In this document: positions 1 through 8,682 of the stretch, one piece after another
Layout of the letters: each line of letters begins with the position of its first letter
Numbering within the stretch: the first letter of the stretch is position 1
Assembly (NCBI RefSeq): GCF_034718895.1
Contig: NZ_JAYERP010000001.1
Coordinates: 4,163,001 to 4,227,000 of the forward strand
DNA: 64,000 bases
Origin: Paenibacillus phoenicis
GTDB taxonomy: Bacteria; Bacillota; Bacilli; Paenibacillales; Paenibacillaceae
Direction: 5' to 3'
Made by a program: the position numbers and the translations under genes
Notes under the pieces: model-generated
Seen by the model: the letters and a program-made list of their open reading frames with translations, nothing else
Databases searched by the model: none
What the model was told of the DNA's origin: nothing

Positions 1-211
1 CCGGCTCGGAAATGTCCAAGGCGACCCCGTATCCGGGCTTGCGGACCAGACGGGCATTTGACGATTGGGTTAAATACTGATCGATTTCATCCAGATCGTT
101 GCGTATAGTTTTCTCCGAACAGCCAAAGTGCAAGGCAATATCCCGGATCACCAAGTGGGGCCGGGCATCGGTAAGCAGCATATGTAAAATATCCTTCTGA
201 CGGTCGTTCAT
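1..211 (-). CDS. BglG/PRD-type transcription regulator, N-terminal part only
   Basis: The gene runs off the left edge; only the first 70 residues are present. They begin MNDRQKDILHMLL and contain a winged-helix unit (DIALHFGCSEKTIRNDLDEID) typical of the HTH_11/Mga domains that open BglG- or LicR-type, PTS-controlled regulators. The segment RLVRKPGYGVAL is the usual wing of this domain. The ATG at 209-211 is preceded by an AAGGGGGTGA ribosome site, which fixes the start. The PRD and EIIB/EIIA domains expected further on are outside the window, so antiterminator versus DNA-binding activator cannot be decided. It is divergent from tgl. Confidence 0.75.
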   Translation of the reverse strand, partial: MNDRQKDILHMLLTDARPHLVIRDIALHFGCSEKTIRNDLDEIDQYLTQSSNARLVRKPGYGVALDISEP

Positions 212-353
212 CGTTTCGCGTCACCCCCTTCATATAAATTATGGGATTAGCATTTCTGGAACAGGTAGATTCGATACGGCCGGGCACCAATCCAGACATC
301 CGCACGTACACTAACCTAGATTCACCTGAATATTGACAAGGAGGGGAATAGGT

Positions 354-1172
354 TTGATCCTACTGCCGCCACAAGATAAGAGTCAACTTGCTCAAATGAC
401 GCTGCCTCCGCTTCAAAGGGAAATCGTGCAGGCTCAAGAACGAAGCCCGGTGCCCTATCGTTACGGTTCTTTAGATGAATTGCTGTTCGAACTGGCTCTC
501 CGCAACTCGATCGTCGATTCGGCCTTGGCGCTGAATGGAAGTGGGGCCCAATTTGCCGTCTACCGTAAATCCCGATGCAATGAGCTGTATTGGAACCGCA
601 CGGAGGAGGGAGGGTTTCGGCTAAGAAACGGAGTAGCGCCGGCGGATGCCATTCTCGACATTTACCGGAACGGTCCGCTTTATGGCTTCGAATGCTCGAT
701 GGCGATGATGATCGTGATGTATAAGGCTGTACTGGATCAGATCGGCAGTCGGGCGTTTAATACGTATTTTACCAACCTGCTTCTTTACGATTGGCAGTAT
801 GACAGTGATCTGGGTTTTCGTCAAGGAAGTTTGCGTCTGGGGCCCTATCCCGGAGATATTCTCTATTTCAAAAATCCGGACCATAATCCCGAAACCCCGG
901 AATGGCAAGGGGAGAACGTCATTATGCTGGGCGAAGACCGCTATTATGGCCATGGCATCGGCATCCATTCTTCCGCCGGAATCATCGACGCACTTAATCG
1001 GAGAAGAATACCCGGCAGCCGGCGATCGGCGTACTTGCTTGATTTGATCATTTATCCCAATTACGATCATATCCGATCCCTGCGGGGCGTGTATGCCCGG
1101 ATCGGCAGCACCGTCTATCGCCGTCGCGGCTCCCACAACGAAGCGCATCACACCAATTCCAGCCAAGCCTAA
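354..1172 (+). CDS. tgl: Protein-glutamine gamma-glutamyltransferase (spore coat transglutaminase)
   Basis: This enzyme forms epsilon-(gamma-glutamyl)-lysine cross-links between coat proteins in the maturing spore of Bacillus relatives. The sequence follows B. subtilis Tgl over its whole length: YGFECSMAMMIV carries the catalytic Cys (about residue 114), followed by LLYDWQYDSDLG, GDILYFKNPDHNPETPEWQGENVI and LGEDRYYGHGIGI with the conserved Glu and His. At 272 residues it is slightly longer than the 245-residue B. subtilis protein because of a basic, low-complexity tail. I chose the TTG at 354, which has AAGGAGGGG seven bases upstream; an in-frame TTG at 333 lacks a ribosome site. It ends in a terminator shared with the convergent small gene at 1229-1609. 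Its promoter was not identified; a mother-cell sigma factor is expected from the family. Confidence 0.93.
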   Translation: MILLPPQDKSQLAQMTLPPLQREIVQAQERSPVPYRYGSLDELLFELALRNSIVDSALALNGSGAQFAVYRKSRCNELYWNRTEEGGFRLRNGVAPADAILDIYRNGPLYGFECSMAMMIVMYKAVLDQIGSRAFNTYFTNLLLYDWQYDSDLGFRQGSLRLGPYPGDILYFKNPDHNPETPEWQGENVIMLGEDRYYGHGIGIHSSAGIIDALNRRRIPGSRRSAYLLDLIIYPNYDHIRSLRGVYARIGSTVYRRRGSHNEAHHTNSSQA

Positions 1173-1173
1173 G

Positions 1174-1219
1174 AACAACAAGGCCTCCCGCAAATTGCAG
1201 GAGGCCTTGTTGTTTTTTG
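1174..1219. terminator. Bidirectional intrinsic terminator between tgl and the small coat-like gene
   Basis: A 15-bp stem (AACAACAAGGCCTCC paired with its complement at 1200-1214) with an 11-base loop is followed by a T-run on the plus strand. A matching A-rich stretch precedes it, so it can serve both convergent genes. Confidence 0.85.
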
Positions 1220-1228
1220 CGTTTAAGT

Positions 1229-1609
1229 TTAGAAGAAAAACGGGAAGAAAAATCTTCTGAAGAAGAAAAACGGATACGGCTGGCGGATAAAGCGGCGGAA
1301 GCGGCGCGGATAGCCGTAACCGTAACCAAAGCCACCGTAGGGAGGGTAACCGCCATAAGGGGAACCGAACGCGCGATCATCCATATCTCCCACCGGAACG
1401 AGCAGGTACACGTGGTCGTCGTCCATTCCGTCGATGATCCCTTCATACATTCTGCCGTCGTTGCCTTCCATTTGCATGAGGTGGTGATGATATTTTTTAC
1501 ACATTTCCATCATTTGTTTCTTGTGATTGTAGCCCATCGGTTCTTGGCTCGTCGGGCTTACTTGGCTTGGCGTACCGCCGTAAGGTGAATACATATTAGG
1601 CATTTCCAT
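1229..1609 (-). CDS. Small Gly/Tyr/His/Phe-rich protein, possible spore coat protein
   Basis: A 126-residue protein of unknown function, convergent with tgl. The N-terminal 45 residues are rich in Met, Gln, Lys and His (HKKQMMEMCKKYHHHLMQM). The middle (RMYEGIIDGMDDDHVYLLVP) resembles a short Sm/SH3-like beta barrel. Next comes a Gly-Pro-Tyr block (YGGYPPYGGFGYGYGYP), and the protein ends in a striking Arg/Phe tail of FFFFRRFFF type. The ATG at 1607-1609 has an excellent AAAGGAGGA ribosome site. There is no signal peptide or membrane helix. Composition and position suggest a spore coat or inter-coat component and a possible Tgl substrate; that is inference, since I do not recognise a named family. 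Confidence 0.75.
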   Translation of the reverse strand: MEMPNMYSPYGGTPSQVSPTSQEPMGYNHKKQMMEMCKKYHHHLMQMEGNDGRMYEGIIDGMDDDHVYLLVPVGDMDDRAFGSPYGGYPPYGGFGYGYGYPRRFRRFIRQPYPFFFFRRFFFPFFF

Positions 1610-1770
1610 CCATTCCTCCTTTGTTCTTGCTGCAGTATATTCGCGGAGATGGGCATTTGTGCCGCAGGTTCGTGTCCTTCATTTTACTAGTGATCTGCTT
1701 TGTACCGGAATGCGCGCGAATATGCTAAGATGGGGATGCATTGGACCATGGACTCATCAGCACTTAGAAA

Positions 1771-1784
1771 TGTAAACGGATTCA
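1771..1784 (+). promoter_or_regulatory. Candidate cre (CcpA) site upstream of the SDR gene
   Basis: TGTAAACGGATTCA matches the cre consensus TGWAANCGNTNWCA at 13 of 14 positions. It lies 29 bases before the SDR start codon. It suggests carbon catabolite control; sequence match only. Confidence 0.4.
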
Positions 1785-1812
1785 TAGCAACCAAAGGAGG
1801 CAAGGTTGAACG

Positions 1813-2514
1813 ATGAAACTGATCGTAACAGGAGCGGGGAAGGGACTTGGATTGGAAATCGTCGGGGAAGCATTGCGGCGCGGCCATGAGGTGGCTGCCG
1901 GCATGCGCTCGCTGGATACGAACGTGGAAGCGTTGAAGGCACGGCAGGAGGGGGCGCCAGGGAAGCTGACGCTGCTTGAGCTGGATGTCGACGAGGAAGA
2001 TTCGATTGCTCAAGCGAAGGAGGCCATGGCTGCCAGATGGGGAACGGTGGACGCGCTGATCAACAACGCGGGGATCTTGCTGGCACGGGAGCAGCCGATC
2101 GAGCGATTGGAATTCGCGGCGGTGGAGAATACGTTCCGCACCAATCTGTACGGCCCGATGAAGATGGTGAAGCATTTCCTGCCGCTGCTGAAAGAGAGTG
2201 ATCGGCCCTTGATTCTGAACGTATCCTCGGAGGCCGGATGTTTTGCCGGGGCATATGGCGGCGATTATCCGTATGCGTTGTCCAAGGCCGCACTCAACTA
2301 TTTTACCGCTCAGCTGCGCAAGGAGCTGGTGCCGCAGGGGTTCAGCGTGTACGCCATGCATCCAGGCTGGATACGGACCCCGATGGGCGGCAGTCAGGCG
2401 CCCGGCGATCCGCGGGATTCGGCGCGGGCGATTCTCGACTTGGCCGAAGGGAAGCTGGACGCGGATACCCACGCCGTGATGATTGGTATCGACGGGAAAG
2501 CGATGCCGCTGTAA
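1813..2514 (+). CDS. Short-chain dehydrogenase/reductase (SDR)
   Basis: A classical NAD(P)-dependent SDR of 233 residues. The cofactor motif TGAGKGLG is at residues 6-13, NNAG at 84-87, the catalytic Ser at 138-139 (NVSSE) and YALSK at 154-158. MHPGWIRTPMGG follows, the usual PG motif after the active site. The length is normal for a cytosolic single-domain SDR. The ATG follows an AAAGGAGG ribosome site. The substrate cannot be read from the sequence; close relatives act on sugars or small carbonyl compounds. It is a single-gene unit, with a possible terminator just downstream and a cre-like site just upstream. Confidence 0.9.
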   Translation: MKLIVTGAGKGLGLEIVGEALRRGHEVAAGMRSLDTNVEALKARQEGAPGKLTLLELDVDEEDSIAQAKEAMAARWGTVDALINNAGILLAREQPIERLEFAAVENTFRTNLYGPMKMVKHFLPLLKESDRPLILNVSSEAGCFAGAYGGDYPYALSKAALNYFTAQLRKELVPQGFSVYAMHPGWIRTPMGGSQAPGDPRDSARAILDLAEGKLDADTHAVMIGIDGKAMPL

Positions 2515-2537
2515 TTTCAATGCGCTATAGGCCAAGA

Positions 2538-2590
2538 AAGGGGCTGCTCCTCCATCATCCACGATGACGGTTGGGTTAGCCCCTTCCTTG
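2538..2590 (+). terminator. Possible intrinsic terminator after the SDR gene
   Basis: AAGGGGCT (2538-2545) pairs with AGCCCCTT (2578-2585), followed by a weak pyrimidine tail. The loop is long (about 32 bases), so termination may be partial. It also faces the end of the minus-strand operon. Confidence 0.45.
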
Positions 2591-2605
2591 CTCCACGGGT
2601 TCTTC

Positions 2606-3688
2606 TTAATCCGTTTCAATCCGAATCGCTTGCGCCTGCGCCTCAATGCATAAAGCCGCCGCTTTAAAGGCATGCTCCTGTGTCATGGCAGTTTCCGTTC
2701 CGTTGAGGATATCCAAAATAAATGCGCCGAAATAAGGGTATCCCACTTTCCCGGAGCAGTCATAGTGGAATTCGCCTTCATGATTCACTAAATAGAGATG
2801 ATTGCCGGAAGCTTCCCGGGCGATGTCGATGTATTTGCGAATTTCGATGTAGCCATCCGTCCCCAAGATGAGGGTGCGGCCGTCGCCCCACGTCCCCAAA
2901 CCGTCGGGAGTCAGCCAATCCACCCGGAAGTAGAAGGTCGCCCCGTTATCCGCTACCAGCGTTGCATCGCCAAAGTCCTCAAATCGCGGGTATTCCTTGA
3001 ACTTGTAGTTGGCCACCTTGCTATGCAGCACTTTCGCATCCTTAGCGCCTGCGTAATGCAGGAATTGCTCGATCTGATGGGACCCGATATCGCATAATAT
3101 CCCGCCGTAACAGTCGGGGTCAAAGAACCATTCCGGCCGGGCCTTGGGATTAGCGCGATGCGGCCCTGTGCCAATGACCTGGACGACCCGCCCGATGGCG
3201 CCTTCCTCGATTAGCTGGCCGGCAAACACAGCGCTCTCAACATGCAGGCGTTCCCCGTAATAGATCCCCCATTTAAGACCGGTCTGTTCCGTTTTCCGTC
3301 GCGCCTGTTCGACCTGCTCCAACGTCGTAAACGCCGGTTTATCCGCAAAATAATGCTTGCCGTGCTCCATCGCCCGAAGCCCGAGTGCGCATCGTTCCGA
3401 AGGAATACAGGCTGCGGCGATCAACCGGATCTGCGGATCCTCCCAAATCTCTTCCTCGGACGCCGCTGCCTTCGCTTGCGGAAACGTATCGACAAACCGC
3501 TTCACCTTTTCCGGATCCGGGTCATACACCGCGGCGAGCTCCGCCCCGGCCTCGATCAACCCGTTGCACATTCCGTAGATATGCCCATGATCCAATCCGA
3601 TCGCCGCAAAGCGAAATTCGCCTGTTCCAACTACCGGATTGGGTTTTCCTTTCGGCGCATAATTCATGCCATCTTGCTTCTTCGTCAT
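2606..3688 (-). CDS. Gfo/Idh/MocA family oxidoreductase
   Basis: An NAD(P)-dependent sugar or cyclitol dehydrogenase of 360 residues. A Rossmann start (RFAAIGLDHGHIYGM) lies about 27 residues in, with a DKP variant of the catalytic EKP motif at 116-118. The C-terminal alpha/beta domain contains GGILCDIGSHQIEQFLHY, with the conserved His of the active site. It is the last gene of the minus-strand transporter operon, 21 bases after a second family member, so the pair probably oxidises the imported sugar or an intermediate. The ATG has AAAGGGG eight bases upstream. The unusual N-terminal extension (TKKQDGMNYAPKGKPNP) may be partly untranslated if the internal Met is used. Confidence 0.88.
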   Translation of the reverse strand: MTKKQDGMNYAPKGKPNPVVGTGEFRFAAIGLDHGHIYGMCNGLIEAGAELAAVYDPDPEKVKRFVDTFPQAKAAASEEEIWEDPQIRLIAAACIPSERCALGLRAMEHGKHYFADKPAFTTLEQVEQARRKTEQTGLKWGIYYGERLHVESAVFAGQLIEEGAIGRVVQVIGTGPHRANPKARPEWFFDPDCYGGILCDIGSHQIEQFLHYAGAKDAKVLHSKVANYKFKEYPRFEDFGDATLVADNGATFYFRVDWLTPDGLGTWGDGRTLILGTDGYIEIRKYIDIAREASGNHLYLVNHEGEFHYDCSGKVGYPYFGAFILDILNGTETAMTQEHAFKAAALCIEAQAQAIRIETD

Positions 3689-3709
3689 GGCGTCTGCCCC
3701 TTTCGTGAA

Positions 3710-4861
3710 TTAGCTGTTGCCCCCCGAGGTGATCGTATTGTCGCTGAAGTTTTCGATGCTGGTCTTCTTCTCGTAAAAATAAGTCGCGTTCTGCAATATC
3801 CCTTGCCGTGTATAAAAGGGACTATCCGGACCCAACGGCAGTTTCACCGTCTGGCCGGTACTTGCGGATTGGTAAATCGCCGTAATCAGCTCCAGCGTTC
3901 TGCGGCCTTGAATGCCATCCACCAGCACGGGTGTCCCATGCTCAATCGCATTCAGCACGTCTTGAATTTGGCCGCGATGACCTTCATACCGAAGCTCAGG
4001 TTGCTCATCGTAAGCCTGCTGAATCTTCGCTTCCAGCTCTACGTCCGGCTCAGGGAATCCGTTTGGCTTGGAAACAGAAGCCGCTACTTTCCACGGTGCA
4101 GACACACGCGCGTGCTTCCCCTGGAAAATTAACTGCTGCTCCTGGCCGTGATGCACAACGGAGCTGGTGAGCTGGGCCAGCGCCCCGTTGTCGTAGCGGG
4201 CGATGGCGATCGAGATGTCCTCCACCTCGGCATTGTCATGGGAGGTGTTGCTCATCACTGCAGTGACCTCCGCCGGCATGCCGTTCATCCATTGAAAAAT
4301 ATCGATATGGTGCACCGCATGGTTCAGCGTGCAGCCGCCGCCTTCCTTCTCCCAGGTGCCTCGCCACCACAGATCATAGTAACAGTGGCCTCTCCACCAA
4401 TAAGAGTCGACTTGCGCGTGCACGATCGGCCCCATCAGCTTCGTGTCCAACACCTTCTTCAGCTTCATCATAGGGGTCGTGAACCGGTTCTGGGCCACGA
4501 CGGATAATATTTTTCCGCTCTGCTCCGCGGCTTCGTTCATCCGATCGCATTCCTCCAGCGAGGAGGCCATCGGCTTCTCGACAATCACATGCTTGCCCGC
4601 GTTCAAAAAAGCGATCGCCGTCTCCGCGTGAGTATACGGCGGGGTGCACACGGAGACCAGGTCGATGTCGCTGCGCTGGAGCAATTCGGAATAGTTGGCA
4701 TAGATGTCCGCATCCAACTGAAACTCCTCCGCCCTTTGCCGAGCTTTCTCCGGATAAATATCGCAGATCGCCACGATCCGGCACCGCTCCGGGAATTGCA
4801 AATACGCTTGAATATGGGCCGGGGATATCGCACCGGCTCCGATCACTGCTACATGGATCAC
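3710..4861 (-). CDS. Gfo/Idh/MocA family oxidoreductase
   Basis: A 383-residue NAD(P)-dependent dehydrogenase. The nucleotide-binding motif is VIGAGAIS (residues 6-13), the EKP motif is at 95-97, and the WWRGTWEKEGGGCTLNHAVHHID segment carries the conserved acid-base His. The start is GTG with AAGGAGG eight bases upstream. It sits between the solute-binding protein and the second dehydrogenase, in the same direction, separated from the former by a GC-rich hairpin. The order importer-dehydrogenase-dehydrogenase resembles inositol, scyllo-inosose or uronate loci, but no step-specific enzyme (aldolase, isomerase) is present, so the substrate remains open. Confidence 0.9.
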   Translation of the reverse strand: MIHVAVIGAGAISPAHIQAYLQFPERCRIVAICDIYPEKARQRAEEFQLDADIYANYSELLQRSDIDLVSVCTPPYTHAETAIAFLNAGKHVIVEKPMASSLEECDRMNEAAEQSGKILSVVAQNRFTTPMMKLKKVLDTKLMGPIVHAQVDSYWWRGHCYYDLWWRGTWEKEGGGCTLNHAVHHIDIFQWMNGMPAEVTAVMSNTSHDNAEVEDISIAIARYDNGALAQLTSSVVHHGQEQQLIFQGKHARVSAPWKVAASVSKPNGFPEPDVELEAKIQQAYDEQPELRYEGHRGQIQDVLNAIEHGTPVLVDGIQGRRTLELITAIYQSASTGQTVKLPLGPDSPFYTRQGILQNATYFYEKKTSIENFSDNTITSGGNS

Positions 4862-4888
4862 TCGGGTTCCCTCCTTAGCTTGGATGTG

Positions 4889-4931
4889 AATCGGGCCTCT
4901 CCGAAGAACAACTCCGAAAGGCCCGATCCGT
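4889..4931 (-). other. Intercistronic hairpin between binding protein and dehydrogenase
   Basis: ATCGGGCCT and AGGCCCGAT with a short extension can form an approximately 12-bp stem around a 13-base loop. There is no T-run, so it is more likely an mRNA-stabilising or attenuating stem. Such a stem would let the binding protein be made in excess over the downstream enzymes. Confidence 0.55.
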
Positions 4932-4937
4932 TATCTG

Positions 4938-6563
4938 TTACTTCTTGTAAAACTCGTCGTAAGCCGCCTGTTTCCCTTCCATGACAGCTTTGCCGCCCAT
5001 GGCCATGTATTCCTCGACCTTCTGGTCATAGACCTTGTCGAATTGATCCGGTTTGGCCGTGACGATCTTCGCGAGCATTTCTTTTTCGAAATCCTCCAGA
5101 ATTTTGGCATATTTGATCTCGGCATCCACCGCGATATCTACGCGAGGCAGGGTATACCCGTCATTCGTTCCGACTTGGATGCTCTTGACGGTGAAATCTT
5201 TGAAGTCGGGATCGAAGGCGTTGGCGGCAATGTTCTTGTTTGGATCCTCGGTGGAAATGTATTTGCCGTTCAGGATGATGCAGTAATCGTAATAGTTGTA
5301 CAGCAGGTTCTGAGCTTCCGGCGTATTCAGCAGCACCGGCAGCCCGTCTTCGCTCATTTCGTACGAGACGCCTTCCTCGCCGTTTTGCAGCACGAGAATG
5401 TTGCTTGGGTCAGCCATCCAGTTCAAATATTTCACAGCCGCCTCTGCGTTTTTGCTTGTTGCCGGAACCATGATGTATGCGCCAATCGGGTCATACACCG
5501 GCTTTGGATGCTTCCCGTCCGGGGTAGAGAACGGATCGATCGCCTCCAGTACCGCGTCCGGATTGTTCGCTTTCAGGTTGGCATAGTACCCGTTATAAAC
5601 CGGTTCATTGGTGTTTGGCGTGCCTGCCCCGGCAATGCTGTTCACAACCTGTTGGGCAAAAGCTTGGCTGAAGTCGTCGCTGAGCGCGAAGTCCGGATCG
5701 ATCAGTCCTTCATTGTACATCTGGTTGAGCAGCCGGTAACCGTCCTTACTCCCCGGTTGCAGCCATCTCGGAACCGAGTACAGATCTCTATCCGTGATTT
5801 CATCCCATTTCCAGAAGGAATTGACCAACGGCATCATATGGAACACGTCGATGTAGCTGTAGGGGATGACCTTGCCACCCGTCTTGCCGGGATCCTTCTC
5901 TTTAAAAGCACGCATGGCATTCACAAATTCCTCCGTCGTTTGCGGAAGCGGAAGGTTCAGTTGATCGAGCCAGTCCTTGCGAATGAAGGTCGTGCTTTGG
6001 GCTTGAATCACGCGCAGTGCCGGGATGACGTATTGCTTCCCGTCAAATACGCCGTAGGGCAGGGAAGGCTCCAGCACCTTCTTCAAATTGGGGCCGTATT
6101 GATCGATGAGCGGTCCCAGGTCGGTTAAGCCTCCGCTTTTTACATAGTTTTGCACGGTAGGCTTGCTGTACGTGAACACAATGTCCGGAGCAGAGCCTGA
6201 GGCCATCAGGACGTTCAGCTTATCGACCTCTTCGGCGCGCGGCACCGTCACGAATTCAACGTCGATGTTGTTCGGGTCGCCAAAGCTTTTCTGGATATAC
6301 TGGGTCATGAAGTTATCCGTAATTGGCGGTTCCCCAGCCGGCGTATTGTTCCGGTCAAACAGCTCCACCTTTAAGGTAATGCGTTCCCCCTTCGGTGCGG
6401 ATTCCTTGGCATTGTTCGTAGCTGTGGTGTTCCCGCCGCTGTCCTTTCCGTTTCCGCTGGATGAGCTGTTGCTTCCTCCGCCGCCGCAGCCCGCCAAAGC
6501 GAAGCTTGCGGCCATGACCAGCGCCACTAAGGCGAACATCGAGGAGCGAAATGGTTTGCGCAT
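4938..6563 (-). CDS. Extracellular solute-binding lipoprotein, LplA family (SBP1)
   Basis: A 541-residue binding protein of a carbohydrate ABC importer. It has a lipoprotein signal peptide (ALVALVMAASFALAGC, lipobox LAGC, Cys about residue 26) followed by a Gly/Ser/Asn-rich linker. The mature part has the type 1 extracellular binding-protein fold, with landmarks APDIVFTYSKPTV and STTFIRKDWLDQLNLPLP. The ATG follows GGGAGG. It is the third gene of the operon after the two permeases. It is clearly paralogous to the binding protein at 8749-10356; shared words include TVPRAEEV and DLPTV/SKPTV. By family the ligand is a complex or modified oligosaccharide; the exact sugar is unknown. Confidence 0.92.
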   Translation of the reverse strand: MRKPFRSSMFALVALVMAASFALAGCGGGGSNSSSSGNGKDSGGNTTATNNAKESAPKGERITLKVELFDRNNTPAGEPPITDNFMTQYIQKSFGDPNNIDVEFVTVPRAEEVDKLNVLMASGSAPDIVFTYSKPTVQNYVKSGGLTDLGPLIDQYGPNLKKVLEPSLPYGVFDGKQYVIPALRVIQAQSTTFIRKDWLDQLNLPLPQTTEEFVNAMRAFKEKDPGKTGGKVIPYSYIDVFHMMPLVNSFWKWDEITDRDLYSVPRWLQPGSKDGYRLLNQMYNEGLIDPDFALSDDFSQAFAQQVVNSIAGAGTPNTNEPVYNGYYANLKANNPDAVLEAIDPFSTPDGKHPKPVYDPIGAYIMVPATSKNAEAAVKYLNWMADPSNILVLQNGEEGVSYEMSEDGLPVLLNTPEAQNLLYNYYDYCIILNGKYISTEDPNKNIAANAFDPDFKDFTVKSIQVGTNDGYTLPRVDIAVDAEIKYAKILEDFEKEMLAKIVTAKPDQFDKVYDQKVEEYMAMGGKAVMEGKQAAYDEFYKK

Positions 6564-6663
6564 GGTGTTGCCTCCCTTTTGATTTGGTTTAAATATAGTG
6601 ACCTTCGGTATCGAGACCGAAGAGCAGCTATCAACATCGGGCTGCTTCCCGCCAGGCTAGGGC

Positions 6664-7536
6664 CTATCCTTTAATGGCCCCCTGCAGCATGCCGGAAATG
6701 AAATATTTCTGCAGCCAGGGGTAGACCAGCAAAATCGGCACGGTAGCAAACATAATGCTGGCTGACTGAATGCCTTGGGGAATCGGCGTCGCGGCGTTAA
6801 AGCCTTCCTGCGCCGTGGCATCGTTCACCTGGCTGTTGATGACCATCTGATAAAGTTTGAGCTGGAGCGGGTACAAATTTTTATCGTTGATGTAAAACAA
6901 AGCGTCCTGAAACATGTTCCAACGGTCCACGGCCGAATAAAGCCCGATGGTCGCAAGGATCGGCAGCTGAAGCGGCAGCACGACCTGGAGCAGAAAGCGG
7001 AAATGGCCGCAGCCATCCATCCAGGCTGAATCCTCCAGCTCATGAGGAACGCCGGAGAAGGAAGTTCTCATAATGATCAGCAGGAACGCATTAATCATCA
7101 GGGGCAAAATGAGCGACAGCGGCGAATTGAGCAGGCCCAGCTCTTTGATCAGCAAGTAATTGGGGATGATCCCCGGGTTAAAAAACATTGTGACGATGAT
7201 GAGCCCAAACATCACGTTCCGGCCACTGAAGTTTCTGCGGCTTAACGCATACGCGGCCATAATGGTCATCACCAAAGCGACCGCGGTATAGACGACGACC
7301 AGAATCACCGTCAGCAACAGGGACCGCATCATGGAGATGTCCCCGAATACGGCGGAATAGGAATGGAAGTTCCAGTCGACCGGCCACAGGAACACCTCCC
7401 CGGACATAATGGCCCGGTTGCCGCTGAAGGATAAGGCAAAGATATGGATCATCGGCACGACGCAAAACAAGGCAAATAAACCGATGACCACGATGACGAT
7501 TGTATCGATCACTTTATCAACCGGATTCCGGATCAC
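6664..7536 (-). CDS. Carbohydrate ABC transporter permease, LplC/YtcP type
   Basis: A 290-residue inner-membrane subunit with six predicted helices, starting with a TM segment at about 11-31. The EAA-type cytoplasmic loop, ELEDSAWMDGCGHFRFLLQVVLPL, contacts the ATPase. The protein ends in the family-typical SGMLQGAIKG. It starts with GTG preceded by AAGGAGG. It lies 17 bases downstream of the partner permease and must pair with it. No ATPase gene is present in the cluster, so the importer probably uses a shared MsmX/UgpC-like ATPase encoded elsewhere, as is usual for LplABC systems. Confidence 0.93.
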   Translation of the reverse strand: MIRNPVDKVIDTIVIVVIGLFALFCVVPMIHIFALSFSGNRAIMSGEVFLWPVDWNFHSYSAVFGDISMMRSLLLTVILVVVYTAVALVMTIMAAYALSRRNFSGRNVMFGLIIVTMFFNPGIIPNYLLIKELGLLNSPLSLILPLMINAFLLIIMRTSFSGVPHELEDSAWMDGCGHFRFLLQVVLPLQLPILATIGLYSAVDRWNMFQDALFYINDKNLYPLQLKLYQMVINSQVNDATAQEGFNAATPIPQGIQSASIMFATVPILLVYPWLQKYFISGMLQGAIKG

Positions 7537-7553
7537 GTGAGCTCCCTCCTTAG

Positions 7554-8501
7554 CTAGAAGATGCCTTGCTGGTTTACTTTTCGGGATATGAGTTCGGCCG
7601 TGAGCAGCAGAATCAGCCCGATGACCGATTGGAACAATCCCACGGCGGTTGCCAGCGCGAATTGCGCTGATTGAATGCCCACCGTGTACACATAGGTGCT
7701 GATCACCTGAGCGACATCCATGACGTAGCCGTTCTGCAGGGCATAAGGCTGCTCGAAGCTGATATCCGCCATATGGCCGATTTGGATAATAAACAGCACC
7801 ACGATCGTGGGCTTAATCCCGGGAAGCGTAATATGCCAGATTCGTCGTAGCCGACTGGCCCCATCTACTTCAGCGGCTTCATACAGCTCTTTATTGATGC
7901 TTGTAAGCGCTGCTAAATAAAGGATCGTTCCCCAGCCCGCATAGTGCCAAACCCCGGCTCCTGTGTAGGTCAGAATCCAAAGCACCGTGTCCTCGAGGAA
8001 CGGAATCGGCCGGCCGCCGAGGCTCTTGATCAACTCGTTGACACTGCCCGTATTGGTCGCGAGTAATTGAAGCACCATCCCGCCGACAATGACCCAAGAG
8101 ATGAAGTGGGGTAGATACAGCAAGGTTTGGCTTACGCGTTTGTACCAATGGACCCGCAGCTCGTTCAGCATAATCGCCAGGATGATCGGAACCGGGAACG
8201 TCAGCAGAGAGAAGACGTTTAACATCAAGGTGTTGCGCAGCGCCTTATAGAACTGCGGCATCCCAAAGATCTCGCGAAATACGTCCCATCCGACCCACTC
8301 GCTGGCCCAGATCCCCTGAAAAATGTTGTAGTCCTTGAAAGCAACTACGACGCCCGCCATTGGAATGTACTTAAATACGATAAAGAACGTCATCGGCAAG
8401 AGCATCAGCAGATACAATGGCCATTGCCGCTTGAAGGCCGCCATGCTGTTCCGTCGTTTAACGGGGAGCGGGGCACGGGCCTGCCTGACTTCCGTTTGCA
8501 T
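7554..8501 (-). CDS. Carbohydrate ABC transporter permease, LplB/YteP type
   Basis: A 315-residue membrane subunit. After a basic N-terminus comes KRQWPLYLLMLLPMTFFIVFKYIPM, the hallmark opening of LplB-type permeases. The EAA loop is ELYEAAEVDGASRLRRIWHITLPGI. I chose the ATG at 8499-8501 because AAAGGAGG lies six bases upstream; an ATG two codons earlier abuts the ribosome site, and a longer in-frame form would run into the intergenic space. It is the first gene of the permease-permease-SBP1-dehydrogenase operon. It is separated from the upstream SBP2 gene by a strong terminator, so it needs its own promoter somewhere in 8520-8680, where I could not pick a convincing one. Confidence 0.93.
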   Translation of the reverse strand: MQTEVRQARAPLPVKRRNSMAAFKRQWPLYLLMLLPMTFFIVFKYIPMAGVVVAFKDYNIFQGIWASEWVGWDVFREIFGMPQFYKALRNTLMLNVFSLLTFPVPIILAIMLNELRVHWYKRVSQTLLYLPHFISWVIVGGMVLQLLATNTGSVNELIKSLGGRPIPFLEDTVLWILTYTGAGVWHYAGWGTILYLAALTSINKELYEAAEVDGASRLRRIWHITLPGIKPTIVVLFIIQIGHMADISFEQPYALQNGYVMDVAQVISTYVYTVGIQSAQFALATAVGLFQSVIGLILLLTAELISRKVNQQGIF

Positions 8502-8682
8502 CGGCATCCTCCTTTCGGGTGGTAAGTTCATGGCTTGGTTGCTGCTTACTATACAACAGGGGCGGATGGCAGGAAATTCTCCTTTTTTGGGGGCTTCTTC
8601 TCTTTTTCCTGCGGGGGTTTTCACTTTTTTTATATGACTATCCTTTGTTTATTCAGGGGGGCGGAAGGAGGGTTAAGCGCCT

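Noticed and set aside
1687-2673. 328-codon open frame on the minus strand
   Set aside because: It is antisense to the SDR gene, which has all family motifs and a ribosome site; the minus frame is Arg/His/Pro-rich and typical of a GC-driven shadow.
5043-6128. 361-codon open frame on the plus strand
   Set aside because: Antisense to the LplA-type binding protein SBP1; no recognisable domain or ribosome site.
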